Below are positions 8,714-17,131 of a stretch of DNA of 64,000 nt, in pieces. The stretch's first letter is position 1, and each line of letters starts with the position of its first letter. This stretch comes from Streptomyces sp. NBC_01717. GTDB taxonomy: Bacteria > Actinomycetota > Actinomycetes > Streptomycetales > Streptomycetaceae. Made by a program: the position numbers and the translations under genes. The notes beneath the pieces are model-generated. The model was not told the origin of the DNA, ran no database searches, and was given only the letters and a program-made list of their open reading frames with translations. The stretch spans positions 4,278,001 through 4,342,000 of the forward strand of contig NZ_CP109178.1 in assembly GCF_036248255.1 (NCBI RefSeq), written 5' to 3'.

Positions 8714-10504
8714 TCAGCCGCCCGAGCCGGAGGCGACGGCGTTGCGCCAGACGGTGAGGTCCAGAGTCATATACGTACTGGGCGAGTCCTCGGCCGAGAA
8801 GCCCTGCACCGTCACCAGCCCCATGTGTCCTGTCCCGGTGGTGACGCAGATCTGTCGCCCCTTGGAGAGCTTGTTCACGTAGATGTTCTTGGTGAACCGG
8901 GTGTCCTCGCGGCAGGCGTCGAGCGATCCCTCCTGCCCCGGATCGAGCAGGACCAGGTTTCCGTCCTGGCTCTCCGCGTCGAGATATCCGCCGGTGTCGT
9001 AGGAGAGTTCGTAACCACCGTCCTCGCCCTCCACGGGCCGGATGTCGTCGTCATCGAGCGTCAGGTGGTACCCGGCTGTGAGGTTGATGCCCTTGTGGAC
9101 GACGGGCTTCGGCGCAGGCTTGGCATCGGGCTTCGATTCGGCCGTCCCGTCCCCGCCGCTCGCCCGACTTTCCGGCTTGTCCTCGTTGCCCTGGCTGCCC
9201 TGTGACGAGCCGCTGCTCTGCGCCTGCTGCCCCTCGTCCTTGAGCAGGACGTACGTGCCGCCACCCGCGATACCGAAGACCAGTGCGGCGGCCAGGGCGA
9301 TGACCGCTCCCCGCCCGCCCGCCCCCTTCGAGGACCGGGGCGCCGACGGAACAGGCTGTCCGAAGTGCCCGGGGTACGTCTGCGCGTACGCCGGGCCCTG
9401 GGTCGGTGCGTGAGCGTGGGCATGGGCCTGTGCCGCGGTGGGCGTCCGGTACTGCTGAGGGGGCCGGTACGCCATGGGCGGGCCGAAGCCCGTGGGTGCG
9501 GCGGCCGGACCCACCGGGGTGGTGGGCGAGTACGCCACGGGCGGGGCGGAGTTCGGCGGTGGCGGGGTCCGGGCGGGGGCGGGGGCCGCCGCCCGCCCGG
9601 TGATGTCGGCGGCGACCGAGCCCGGCAGCCAGTCCTCCGGGCGCCGCAGCACCGTCTCCGCGTTCGCGGCCTGGCATAGCCCGATGACCTCGGTGACCGA
9701 CGGCCTGGCTTCGGGGTCCTTGGCGAGGCATCGGGTGACCAGCTCCGTCAGCCGCTCCGGGACCCCGCTGAGGTCGGGCTCCTCATGGACGATCCGGTAG
9801 AGCACACCGTGCGAGGTCCCCTCGCCGAAAGCCGGCGTCCCCGTCGCCGCGTACGCGGCGACCTGACCGAGGGCGAAGATGTCGGTGGCCGCGGTCACCC
9901 TGCGCCCCGCGGCCTGTTCGGGGGCCATGAACGAAGGCGTGCCGATCGTGACGCCGCTGCCGGTGAGCGAGGTCGCGTCGGCGGCGTGGGCGATACCGAA
10001 ATCGATGACACGGGGCCCGTCGGCGGCGAGCAGCACATTGGACGGCTTGAGATCGCGGTGCACGATGCCCGCGCCATGGATGACGTGCAGGGCCTCGGCC
10101 ATGCCCGCGATCAGCAGCAGCACCGTCTCGACAGGCAGCGCCCCATGGGCGACAACCGCGTCGGCCAGCGAGGGCCCCGGCACGTACGCGGTGGCCAGCC
10201 AGGGCTGCGCGCCGTCGGTGTCGGCGTCGATGACGGGTGCCGTGAACAGGCCCTGCACCCGCTGCGCGGACTGCACTTCCTGGGCGAACCGGCGGCGGAA
10301 CTCGGCGTCCTCCCCGAACTCGGGGCGGATCACCTTGATGGCCACGGGCCGCCCACCGGGCGTGTACGACAGATACACCTTGCCCATGCCGCCCGCGCCG
10401 AGCTTGGCGGCCAGCCGGTATCCGCCGATGGTTGTCGGATCGTCTCCCGCAAGCGGCTGAAAGACCGGAGACGAACTCCCCCGGTCAGGCTGCTGAGCAT
10501 TCAT
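8714..10504 (-). CDS. membrane Ser/Thr protein kinase
   Basis: This 596-residue PknB-type kinase has the glycine loop LGAGGMGKV (35-43), VAIK Lys57, HRDLKPSN with Asp151 and Asn156, DFG Asp168 and an APE-like MAPEQ. A proline/alanine/histidine-rich linker (about 300-390, with an HAHAHAHAP run) leads to one membrane helix (about 399-421) and an extracellular domain of about 170 residues, itself preceded by a Ser/Gln/Glu-rich spacer. There are no PASTA repeats; the external domain has two cysteines (ACREDT and QICVTT) that could pair, and may sense a ligand. ATG 10504 follows a GGGGGAG Shine-Dalgarno. It is transcribed alone. Confidence 0.92.
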   Translation of the reverse strand: MNAQQPDRGSSSPVFQPLAGDDPTTIGGYRLAAKLGAGGMGKVYLSYTPGGRPVAIKVIRPEFGEDAEFRRRFAQEVQSAQRVQGLFTAPVIDADTDGAQPWLATAYVPGPSLADAVVAHGALPVETVLLLIAGMAEALHVIHGAGIVHRDLKPSNVLLAADGPRVIDFGIAHAADATSLTGSGVTIGTPSFMAPEQAAGRRVTAATDIFALGQVAAYAATGTPAFGEGTSHGVLYRIVHEEPDLSGVPERLTELVTRCLAKDPEARPSVTEVIGLCQAANAETVLRRPEDWLPGSVAADITGRAAAPAPARTPPPPNSAPPVAYSPTTPVGPAAAPTGFGPPMAYRPPQQYRTPTAAQAHAHAHAPTQGPAYAQTYPGHFGQPVPSAPRSSKGAGGRGAVIALAAALVFGIAGGGTYVLLKDEGQQAQSSGSSQGSQGNEDKPESRASGGDGTAESKPDAKPAPKPVVHKGINLTAGYHLTLDDDDIRPVEGEDGGYELSYDTGGYLDAESQDGNLVLLDPGQEGSLDACREDTRFTKNIYVNKLSKGRQICVTTGTGHMGLVTVQGFSAEDSPSTYMTLDLTVWRNAVASGSGG

Positions 10505-10746
10505 GAACTCACGTCTCCCCCGAAGAATGCCACCATCGACACGGCACCCTATCCAAGGACGACGCGTCGGCGCCCGCTAAGACGGACGTGCCGATCTCCC
10601 GCCGCGCAGGCGCCAGTTCAGCGGACCTCGCCGCCCCGGTCCCCGCCTTTTCCTCACCGCCTGGGCGGACTTCCTCCTGCACGCCGCGCGGCAACAGCGG
10701 CCGGGCAGCGCCGGAGGCCGCGTCGCCGGCTGCCGGAACCGCTCCG

Positions 10747-10758
10747 TAGGGTGTCGGC
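10747..10758 (+). promoter_or_regulatory. -10 box of a probable leaderless transcript
   Basis: TAGGGT (10747-10752) is 6 nt before ATG 10759 and no Shine-Dalgarno is present, so the AAA+ gene is probably translated from a leaderless mRNA. Confidence 0.5.
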
Positions 10759-12081
10759 ATGTCCCCCGAGTCGCCCCTGATCCAGAGCATGCGGACCGCC
10801 GTCGCCACGGCTCCCACCGACGTACCTCTGCGCCTGCATCTCGCCGAGCTGTTGCTCGGTGAGGGTCTGAGCGAGGCCGCGGTCGCCGAGGCCGCCGTGG
10901 CGTTGCAGCACGCGCCCGGGGACGCCGGGGCGCGGGCGCTCATGATGCGGGCGATGGGCCTGCCCGCACCGGCTGCCGAAAAGCCGGAGCCGACTCCGGC
11001 ACCGGAGAAGCCCCGGGCGCAGGAGCCGGCACCGGAGGTGCCCGACGCACCCGCGCCGCCCACCGGCTTCGACTGGGCGGCCGCCGAGAACGAGGTCGCG
11101 GACGCCGTACCGCCGCGGTTCGTGACGTCCGGCCCCACCTCCACCGCCCCCGAAGCACCCCTCGCCGCGGACGACGGCGGCGCCCCGGGGGACGCCACGG
11201 CCTGGGAGGTCGACACCCCCGGTACCGTCACGCTCGCCGACGTCGGCGGCATGGAGGAGATCAAGGAGCGCCTCGAAGCCGCGTTCCTCGCTCCCATGCG
11301 CAATCCCGAACTGGGCAGGCTGTACGGGAAGAGCCTGCGCGGCGGGCTGTTGATGTACGGGCCGCCCGGCTGCGGGAAGACGTTCATCGCGCGGGCCGTC
11401 GCCGGTGAGCTCGGGGCGAGCTTCATGTCCGTGTCGATCAACGACGTGCTCGACATGTGGATGGGCAACTCCGAGCGCAACATGCACGAGGTCTTCGAGA
11501 CCGCCCGCCGCCAGGCACCGTGCGTGCTGTTCCTCGACGAGGTCGACGCGCTGGGAGCCAAGCGCAGTCGTATGCAGCACGGCGGGATGCGCAACACCGT
11601 CAACCAGTTGCTCACCGAGCTGGACGGCGTCGGCGGGGCCAACGAGGGCGTGTTCGTGCTCGCCGCGACCAACGTCCCCTGGGACGTGGACATCGCGCTG
11701 CGGCGCCCCGGCCGGCTCGACCGCACCCTGCTCGTCCTGCCGCCGGACGCGCCCGCACGTGAGGCGATCCTCCGCTACCACCTGCGCGACCGGCCGATCG
11801 AATCCGTCGACCTGGGCAAGCTGGTCAAGGTCACCGAGGATCTGTCGGGCGCCGATCTGGCCCACCTCTGCGAATCCGCGTCGGAGCGGGCGCTCCTCGA
11901 CTCGAGCCGTACCGGGGTGGTCCGGATGATCGACATGAAGGATCTGCTGGGTGCGGCGAAGGAGATCCGGCCGTCCACCGATCCCTGGTTCGCCTCGGCG
12001 CGCAATGTCGCGATGTTCGCCAACGAGGGCGGGATGTATGACGAGTTGCTCGCCTACCTGAAGAGGAAGCGCAAGCTGTGA
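10759..12081 (+). CDS. AAA+ ATPase (FtsH/Cdc48-like module) with helical N-terminus
   Basis: This is a 440-residue cytosolic protein. Residues 1-65 are helical and TPR-like (VPLRLHLAELLLGEGLSEAAVAEA), 70-150 form a Pro/Glu/Ala linker, and 155-430 are one AAA module: Walker A GPPGCGKT (201-208), Walker B LFLDEVD (257-263), sensor-1 N305 and the second-region-of-homology RRPGRLDR. The sequence around DVGGMEEIKERL resembles FtsH, Cdc48 and proteasomal ATPases, but there is no protease domain or second ring, so it probably remodels a partner. It shares a GTGA with the TPR membrane protein downstream, the likely partner. Confidence 0.85.
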   Translation: MSPESPLIQSMRTAVATAPTDVPLRLHLAELLLGEGLSEAAVAEAAVALQHAPGDAGARALMMRAMGLPAPAAEKPEPTPAPEKPRAQEPAPEVPDAPAPPTGFDWAAAENEVADAVPPRFVTSGPTSTAPEAPLAADDGGAPGDATAWEVDTPGTVTLADVGGMEEIKERLEAAFLAPMRNPELGRLYGKSLRGGLLMYGPPGCGKTFIARAVAGELGASFMSVSINDVLDMWMGNSERNMHEVFETARRQAPCVLFLDEVDALGAKRSRMQHGGMRNTVNQLLTELDGVGGANEGVFVLAATNVPWDVDIALRRPGRLDRTLLVLPPDAPAREAILRYHLRDRPIESVDLGKLVKVTEDLSGADLAHLCESASERALLDSSRTGVVRMIDMKDLLGAAKEIRPSTDPWFASARNVAMFANEGGMYDELLAYLKRKRKL

Positions 12082-13142
12082 CCACTGCCGAACACCCCTT
12101 GACCGAGCAGGCGGCCGCCCTCATCGGCCTGGACCGGCTGGACGAGGCGAAGGCCCTGCTGACCAAGCGCCTCGCCGAGGACCCCGAGGACTTCCGGGCC
12201 TGGGTGCGGCTGGCGCGCTGTCATCTGCGCGAGCGGGAGTTCGAGGACGTCGTCACCACGACCGGCGAGGCACTGCGGATCGCCCCGCAGGACTGCGACG
12301 CGTGGATCGTGCGGATGTACGGGCTGCGCAGGACCGGTCGTCGCGACGAGGCGCTCGCGGCGGCCCAGGAGGCGGTGCGGATCAGCCCGCAGTCGTGGCA
12401 GGCGGTCAACGCACTCGCGGAAGCGGTCAGTGCCTGGCAGCCGCGCTGGCCCGAGGTGCTCGAACTGGCGCAGACGGCGGTCCGGCTGGCCCCGGAGGAG
12501 CCGGGGGCGTACGAGGGGCTGTGGAAGGCGGCGCTGCTCAACGGGGCCTTCGACGTGCGGGACCATGCGATCCGCGAGACGCTGCGGCTCGACCCGACGA
12601 GTGCCTGGGCGCTGCGTGAGCTCGCCGAGAAGCAGGCCGCCGCGCCCGGCACGGGGCCCAAGCGGCGGGCGGAGGTGTACGCGTCCGCGCTGGCCGCCGC
12701 CCCCGATTCCAACAGCTTGCGCATGGGGCTGGACCGGGCCGTGTTCCAGATGCTGCGCGGCACCCGGTGGCTCGCCGTGCTCAGTCTGGTGCTGGCGGGT
12801 GCGGCGATCGATCTGTTCCCGTCCGACGGGGACGGACCCGAGCTGCCGCTGCCGATCGGTACCCGGCTGTACGTTCTGGCGCTGATCGCGCTGGTCTGGG
12901 CGTTCGGCGCGTGGCGGCGCTACCGGAAGCTGCGCGCGGGGGTGCAGCTGAGTGTCCGGTCGCTGTTGCGGCGGATGTTCTGGGCGCGGCTGGTGCTGGT
13001 ACAGGCGGTGGTGGGGACGCTGTGCGCGGTGGCCGTCGTGGCGGTGCCGTGGACGGACCGGGGTGTTCCGCAGGTGGTGTTCTGGCTGGGGCTCGGGCCG
13101 ACGCTGCTGACGATCTGGTTCGACCGTCCGCGCACGCGGTAG
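12078..13142 (+). CDS. TPR-repeat membrane protein partnered with the AAA+ ATPase
   Basis: This 354-residue protein has about five tetratricopeptide-like repeats (residues 10-215; consensus A..A...A..L.P) followed by three or four membrane segments (RWLAVLSLVLAGAAIDLF, LYVLALIALVWAFGAW, LVLVQAVVGTLCAVAVVAV, VVFWLGLGPTLLTIWF). The repeats at the N-terminus face the cytosol. GTG 12078 overlaps the ATPase stop, so the two are translationally coupled. Together they suggest a membrane-recruited ATPase complex. I know no described system with this exact pair; function is open. Confidence 0.75.
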   Translation: MTTAEHPLTEQAAALIGLDRLDEAKALLTKRLAEDPEDFRAWVRLARCHLREREFEDVVTTTGEALRIAPQDCDAWIVRMYGLRRTGRRDEALAAAQEAVRISPQSWQAVNALAEAVSAWQPRWPEVLELAQTAVRLAPEEPGAYEGLWKAALLNGAFDVRDHAIRETLRLDPTSAWALRELAEKQAAAPGTGPKRRAEVYASALAAAPDSNSLRMGLDRAVFQMLRGTRWLAVLSLVLAGAAIDLFPSDGDGPELPLPIGTRLYVLALIALVWAFGAWRRYRKLRAGVQLSVRSLLRRMFWARLVLVQAVVGTLCAVAVVAVPWTDRGVPQVVFWLGLGPTLLTIWFDRPRTR

Positions 13143-13143
13143 C

Positions 13144-14007
13144 TCAGCGGGCCAGCCGGCCCAGGAGCGAACCTGCGGCGACGATGCCGACGAGCGCGGC
13201 GAAGGCGAGTATCGCGAAGTCGAGCCCCAGGTGGGCCGGCGTACCGATGAGCAGCCCGCGCAGGGCGTCGACCTGGTAGCTCAGCGGGTTCACCCTGCTG
13301 ATGGCCTGGAGCCAGCCCGGCATCAGGGCGACCGGGTACAGCGCGTTGGACGCGAAGAACAGCGGCATGGTGATGGCCTGGCCGATGCCCATCAGCCGGT
13401 CGCGGGTCAGGACGATGCCGGCGATCGACATCGACAGGCAGGAGAAGAACGCCGAGGCGAGGACGACGACCACCACCACGCCGAGCAGGCGCAACGGGTT
13501 CCAGGTCATGCCGACACCGATCAGCGCGGCGATCACGATGACGACCGCCGCCTGGATCACGGCCTTCACCCCGGCGGCGAAGGCCTTGCCGGTCACCAGA
13601 GCGGTCCGGGGCGTCGGTGTGACCATGAGTTTGGTGAGGACCCCCGAGTCCCGCTCCCAGATGATCATGATGCCGTAGAAGATCGCGATGAACATGGCGG
13701 ACTGGGCGATGATGCCGGGCGCCAGGAAGTCGAGATAGGGGACGCCGCCGGTCGGGATGGCGTGGATACGGGAGAACGTCACCCCGAAGATCAGCAGCCA
13801 GAGCGCCGGCTGCACGGCACGGGTGTAGATCTCGGTGCGGTCGTGGCGCAGCTTCTGCATTTCCACGACGCACATCGCGGTGACGCGCGCGGGGACGACG
13901 CGCCAGCCGGTGCGGGACGGCGGCGGGTCCAGCAGGAGAGCGAACCGCTGGTCGGGGGAGCCGGGTTCAGCCGAGGCGTGATGCGGTGCGACGGGTACGG
14001 CGGACAT
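13144..14007 (-). CDS. ABC-2 type transporter permease (DrrB-like)
   Basis: A 287-residue membrane protein with six predicted helices and the ABC-2 pattern FLAPGIIAQSAMFIAIFYG, followed by the conserved DRLMGIGQ and NPLSYQVDALRGL segments. It resembles daunorubicin-type efflux permeases and is encoded with its ATPase and a MarR regulator. ATG 14007 has AAGGGAAGGGAG upstream; an ATG eight codons earlier is possible but badly spaced. The start lies within the 3' end of the ATPase gene (41-nt overlap). Confidence 0.88.
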   Translation of the reverse strand: MSAVPVAPHHASAEPGSPDQRFALLLDPPPSRTGWRVVPARVTAMCVVEMQKLRHDRTEIYTRAVQPALWLLIFGVTFSRIHAIPTGGVPYLDFLAPGIIAQSAMFIAIFYGIMIIWERDSGVLTKLMVTPTPRTALVTGKAFAAGVKAVIQAAVVIVIAALIGVGMTWNPLRLLGVVVVVVLASAFFSCLSMSIAGIVLTRDRLMGIGQAITMPLFFASNALYPVALMPGWLQAISRVNPLSYQVDALRGLLIGTPAHLGLDFAILAFAALVGIVAAGSLLGRLAR

Positions 14008-14857
14008 CGCGGAACGCTCCCTTCCCTTCATCGGAACCTGAGCCGGGGCCCGAGCCCGAGCCCGAGCCGGAGCCGGAGCCGGGGTCGTCCAGGCCGCTTC
14101 CGGAGTGGTACCGGAAGACGTCCTCCAGCGTCGGCGGCGGCAGGGCGGTCTCGCCGGACTCCCGGCGGTGCTCGATCAGTTCGGCCTTGAGCTCGGCGGG
14201 CGTGCCGAGCGCGCGGAGCCTGCCGAGGTGCATGAGGGCCAGCCGGTCGCAGCGCTGATCGGCCTCGTCCATGGAGTGGGTGGTGACCAGCACGGTCATC
14301 CCGGTGCCGGTCCGGATCTCGGTGATGCGGTCCCAGACGCTGTCGCGCGCGATCGGGTCCAGGCCGATGGTCGGTTCGTCCAGGATCATCAGGCGGGGTG
14401 CGCTGACCAGGGCCTGGGCCAGTTCGAGGCGGCGCACCATGCCGCCGGAGTAGGTGGCGGCGAGCCGGTGCGCCTGGGGGCCGAGGCCGACCGCGTCCAG
14501 CGCCTGTGCGACGCGGGCCGCGCGCTGGCGGCGGGGCACGTCGAAGACGCGGGCGAAGAGGGCGACGTTCTCCCGGCCGGTGAGGCCGGCGTCGGCCGAC
14601 AGTTGCTGCGGTACGTAACCGAGCAGGCGCCGTACGGCCATCTTCTGCCGCGCCGCGTCATGGCCGAACACCTCGATGACACCGGACGGCACGGGCAGCA
14701 AGGTGGTGATCGCGCGCATGGTGGTCGTCTTGCCCGCGCCGTTGGGCCCGAGCAGGCCGAAGACCTCGCCGGGGCGGACCAGCAGGTCCAGCCCGTCGAC
14801 GGCTTTCGACGTGCCGAAGGAGTAGGTCAGACCGGTGCAGCTGAGAGCGGGGGTCAC
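13967..14857 (-). CDS. ABC transporter ATPase (DrrA-like) with Gly/Ser repeat tail
   Basis: This 296-residue ATPase has Walker A GPNGAGKTT (37-45), a Q-loop, signature YSGGM (in place of LSGGQ), Walker B LMILDEPTIGLD and the switch His in VTTHSMDEAD. The DrrA-type C-terminus (PPPTLEDVF) is followed by an unusual tail of Gly-Ser dipeptides encoded by a hexamer repeat. GTG 14857 has GGGGAGGAG upstream and overlaps the MarR stop by 4 nt. It powers the downstream permease, probably for export of a drug or lipid; MarR may be the local repressor. Confidence 0.9.
   Translation of the reverse strand: MTPALSCTGLTYSFGTSKAVDGLDLLVRPGEVFGLLGPNGAGKTTTMRAITTLLPVPSGVIEVFGHDAARQKMAVRRLLGYVPQQLSADAGLTGRENVALFARVFDVPRRQRAARVAQALDAVGLGPQAHRLAATYSGGMVRRLELAQALVSAPRLMILDEPTIGLDPIARDSVWDRITEIRTGTGMTVLVTTHSMDEADQRCDRLALMHLGRLRALGTPAELKAELIEHRRESGETALPPPTLEDVFRYHSGSGLDDPGSGSGSGSGSGPGSGSDEGKGAFRDVRRTRRTASRLG
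14041..14086. repeat. GAGCCC/GAGCCG hexamer repeat
   Basis: About seven tandem copies of GAGCC(C/G) encode the Gly-Ser tail of the ABC ATPase on the minus strand. Such a slippage-prone run probably varies in length between strains. Confidence 0.7.
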
Positions 14858-15309
14858 GGGGGCTCCTCCCCTTCGCGCAATGAGTCGCCGAGTCTGCGCA
14901 GTGACGGAAGCGCGGCGGTCAGCGCGGCCCGGTCGGCCGCGTCGAGCTTCGCGACGTGTTCACGGAAGAGCGCGTCGCGCCGGGCACGCCACTCGCGCAG
15001 CCGCGCGACGCCTGCGGGGGTCGGGTACAGCAGCGCGGCACGCCCGTCACCGGGGTCGCTCTCCCGTCGCAACAGTCCTTGCGTGACCAGGTGATTGACC
15101 AGGGTGCTGACGGAGTTGGCCGCGAGGCAGAGGTCGTGCGCGGCGGCGGAGACCCGGATGCCGGGTTCGGCGTCGACGAGACGGAGCAGTTCGGCGTGCG
15201 CCCCACGCAGCCTGGGTGGGGGCAACCCGCTCCACAGCCGTCGCCGGGCGAGCCTCTGGATGCGGGGCAGAAGTCCGGCGAGCTCATCAGGTAGGTCACC
15301 TGCCGCCAT
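14854..15309 (-). CDS. MarR-family transcriptional regulator
   Basis: This 151-residue winged-helix regulator has the recognition region VSAAAHDLCLAANSVSTLVNHLVTQGLLRRE and the wing SDPGDGRAALLYPT, both typical of MarR. It heads an operon with an ABC-2 exporter (4-nt overlap), so it probably represses that operon and is released by a substrate. ATG 15309 has no Shine-Dalgarno, but TAAAAT stands 6 nt upstream, which suggests a leaderless mRNA. Confidence 0.88.
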   Translation of the reverse strand: MAAGDLPDELAGLLPRIQRLARRRLWSGLPPPRLRGAHAELLRLVDAEPGIRVSAAAHDLCLAANSVSTLVNHLVTQGLLRRESDPGDGRAALLYPTPAGVARLREWRARRDALFREHVAKLDAADRAALTAALPSLRRLGDSLREGEEPP

Positions 15310-15321
15310 ACAGCCATTTTA
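15310..15321 (-). promoter_or_regulatory. -10 box of the MarR-ABC operon, leaderless
   Basis: On the minus strand TAAAAT (15321-15316) is followed by GGCTGT and then ATG. It is an unusually AT-rich hexamer for this DNA. No convincing -35 is visible. Confidence 0.5.
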
Positions 15322-15545
15322 GCTCTGTGTGCGAGGTATCGGCCCGGGTGCGACTGTCACAGTCCGACGGGGGGCCGCAGCGACGGCGACGGGGTTGACG
15401 CACGGTGACGAATCGGGTGCGCTGCCGGTGGACATCGAGACGGCACCACGGAAGAGGAGTGCCCGGCGAGAAGTCGTCAGTGACAGGTTCTCGCCACCCG
15501 ACGTACCCCTTGTGAGCGACTGTCCGGCCGGTCAGGATGGCCGCC

Positions 15546-16559
15546 ATGCTTGAGGTGTTGGGCGTCGACCCCGAATCCGAGACCGTGTATGCCGCGCTGC
15601 TCGACGGGCAGGCCGTGGCCGCGGACGAACTGGCACGCACCATCGGGTTCCCACCGACCCGGGTGCGCGCGGCGCTGCGTCGGCTCCAGTCGTGCGGGCT
15701 CGTCGGCCGCCACCACGGGCCTCCGGCCACCTACGTCGCCATCGATCCGGAAGTCGCCCTGGACGCACTGCTGTTGGGGCGACAGGAGCAGCTGCACAAG
15801 GCGAGGGTCCGGGCCGGGGAGTTCACCGAGCGTTTCCGTCGGGCGGCGGCCGACCGGGACCCGGCCGAGGTCATCGAGATCATCACAGGCGCGGAGGCCG
15901 TGCAGCAGCGGGGCCACCAAGTGATCCGCAGCGCACAGCAACAGCTGCGCGTCTTCGACAAACCGCCCTACCACGCCGACAGTGAACTAGACCCGAACCA
16001 GGCCGAACTCGACCTGCTCGCCCGTGGGGTGTCCGTCCGGGGCCTGTACGACGCGGAGAGCATCGACATGCCCGGCCGGGTGCATCTGCTGCGCATGTGG
16101 GCGGCGGCGGGCGAACAGGCCCGGGTGCTGGCCGACGTCCCCGCCAAGATGGCTCTCGCCGACGACCGGCTGGCGCTCCTGCCGCTGCGTCCCGGCTCGG
16201 GCCCGGACCCGAGCCCATCCTTCGTCGTCCTGCGCCGGTCGGCGATCCTCGACGCGCTGGCGGCGCTCTTCGAAGCACTGTGGGCGGTCGCCCAGCCGCT
16301 ACGCCTGGACGGTGTGGAGAGCGAGGACCCGCACGCCCTGTCGGCGGAGGACCAGTTGCTGGTCAGCCTGCTGACCGCGGGCCTGCCGGACGAGGCCATC
16401 GCCCGCCAGGCCGGCGTCAGTTACCGCACGTTGCAGCGCCGACTGCACGCGCTGATGGAACGGGCCGACGCGCACACCCGGTTCCAGCTGGGCATCTACG
16501 CGGCAGCCCACGGCTGGGTGAACGGAGCAGCCCCCGGGGAACTCACCGCCGACGAATAG
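15546..16559 (+). CDS. TrmB/LuxR-type helix-turn-helix regulator
   Basis: This is a 337-residue putative regulator with two DNA-binding modules. The N-terminal winged helix (DPESETVYAALLDGQAVAADELARTIG then VRAALRRLQSCGLV) is TrmB-like. The C-terminal unit (LSAEDQLLVSLLTAGLPDEAIARQAGVSYRTLQRRL) is a LuxR/GerE helix-turn-helix. The middle region holds the phospholipase-D-like sensor of this Streptomyces family. ATG 15546 is preferred because MLEVLGVDPESE matches the family N-terminus; an ATG three codons earlier is possible. No adjacent target gene is obvious. Confidence 0.75.
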   Translation: MLEVLGVDPESETVYAALLDGQAVAADELARTIGFPPTRVRAALRRLQSCGLVGRHHGPPATYVAIDPEVALDALLLGRQEQLHKARVRAGEFTERFRRAAADRDPAEVIEIITGAEAVQQRGHQVIRSAQQQLRVFDKPPYHADSELDPNQAELDLLARGVSVRGLYDAESIDMPGRVHLLRMWAAAGEQARVLADVPAKMALADDRLALLPLRPGSGPDPSPSFVVLRRSAILDALAALFEALWAVAQPLRLDGVESEDPHALSAEDQLLVSLLTAGLPDEAIARQAGVSYRTLQRRLHALMERADAHTRFQLGIYAAAHGWVNGAAPGELTADE

Positions 16560-16571
16560 ACCGCGTCGGCC

Positions 16572-17090
16572 TCACCGCTCCGGGAACCGCTCCCCGCACC
16601 TGCTGCAGAACACCGGCGCCGGATCGGCCGAGAGGCGGCCGCAGCCGGGACAGACCCGGTCCAGCATGCAGGGCCCCTCGCCGCCTTCGTGCGCCGCCGG
16701 GACCTCGACCGAGGGCTTGACGGTCAGGCCCGGACGGCGGCGGTGGACGGTGAGGTACGCCAGGCCGTCCGGTCCGGCCGCGAGGGCGCGGCGGGAGGTG
16801 CGGGGCAGCCAGAGGACCGTGGTGGGGGCGAGCTCCAGGACCTCTGCGCCCCTGGCCACCCGGCCGCTTCCCGCGATGACGACGAGGAGCACGTCGAGGA
16901 CGTCCTCCTGATGCTCACCGACCTCGGCGCCCGGCGGCAGACGCACCAGGTTGGCGTCCAGCTCCCGCCCCTGTTCGGCCAGTTGCCAGAGTGCACCGCG
17001 CCGGTCGGGGGCTGCGATGGCGAGCAGATCGTCGAGTACGGCCAGGACCCGTGGGGTGGAAATCACGGCAGCCACGCTACGCCCCGCCAT
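16572..17090 (-). CDS. cupin protein with C-terminal zinc ribbon
   Basis: A 172-residue protein. Residues 35-125 form a single cupin barrel (LVRLPPGAEVGEHQEDVLDVLLVVIAGSG... VLWLPRTSRRAL), though the usual two metal histidines are reduced to one HQED. The tail carries CPGC and CSRC, a zinc-ribbon-like pair (residues about 147-165). Cupin plus zinc ribbon is an uncommon fusion and suggests a nucleic-acid or protein partner rather than an enzyme. ATG 17090 was taken as the start; GTG five codons in is an alternative. Confidence 0.65.
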   Translation of the reverse strand: MAGRSVAAVISTPRVLAVLDDLLAIAAPDRRGALWQLAEQGRELDANLVRLPPGAEVGEHQEDVLDVLLVVIAGSGRVARGAEVLELAPTTVLWLPRTSRRALAAGPDGLAYLTVHRRRPGLTVKPSVEVPAAHEGGEGPCMLDRVCPGCGRLSADPAPVFCSRCGERFPER

Positions 17091-17131
17091 AAGGTGAGCC
17101 CTTTGGCCCGGACCGGAAGGACGACGCCGCC

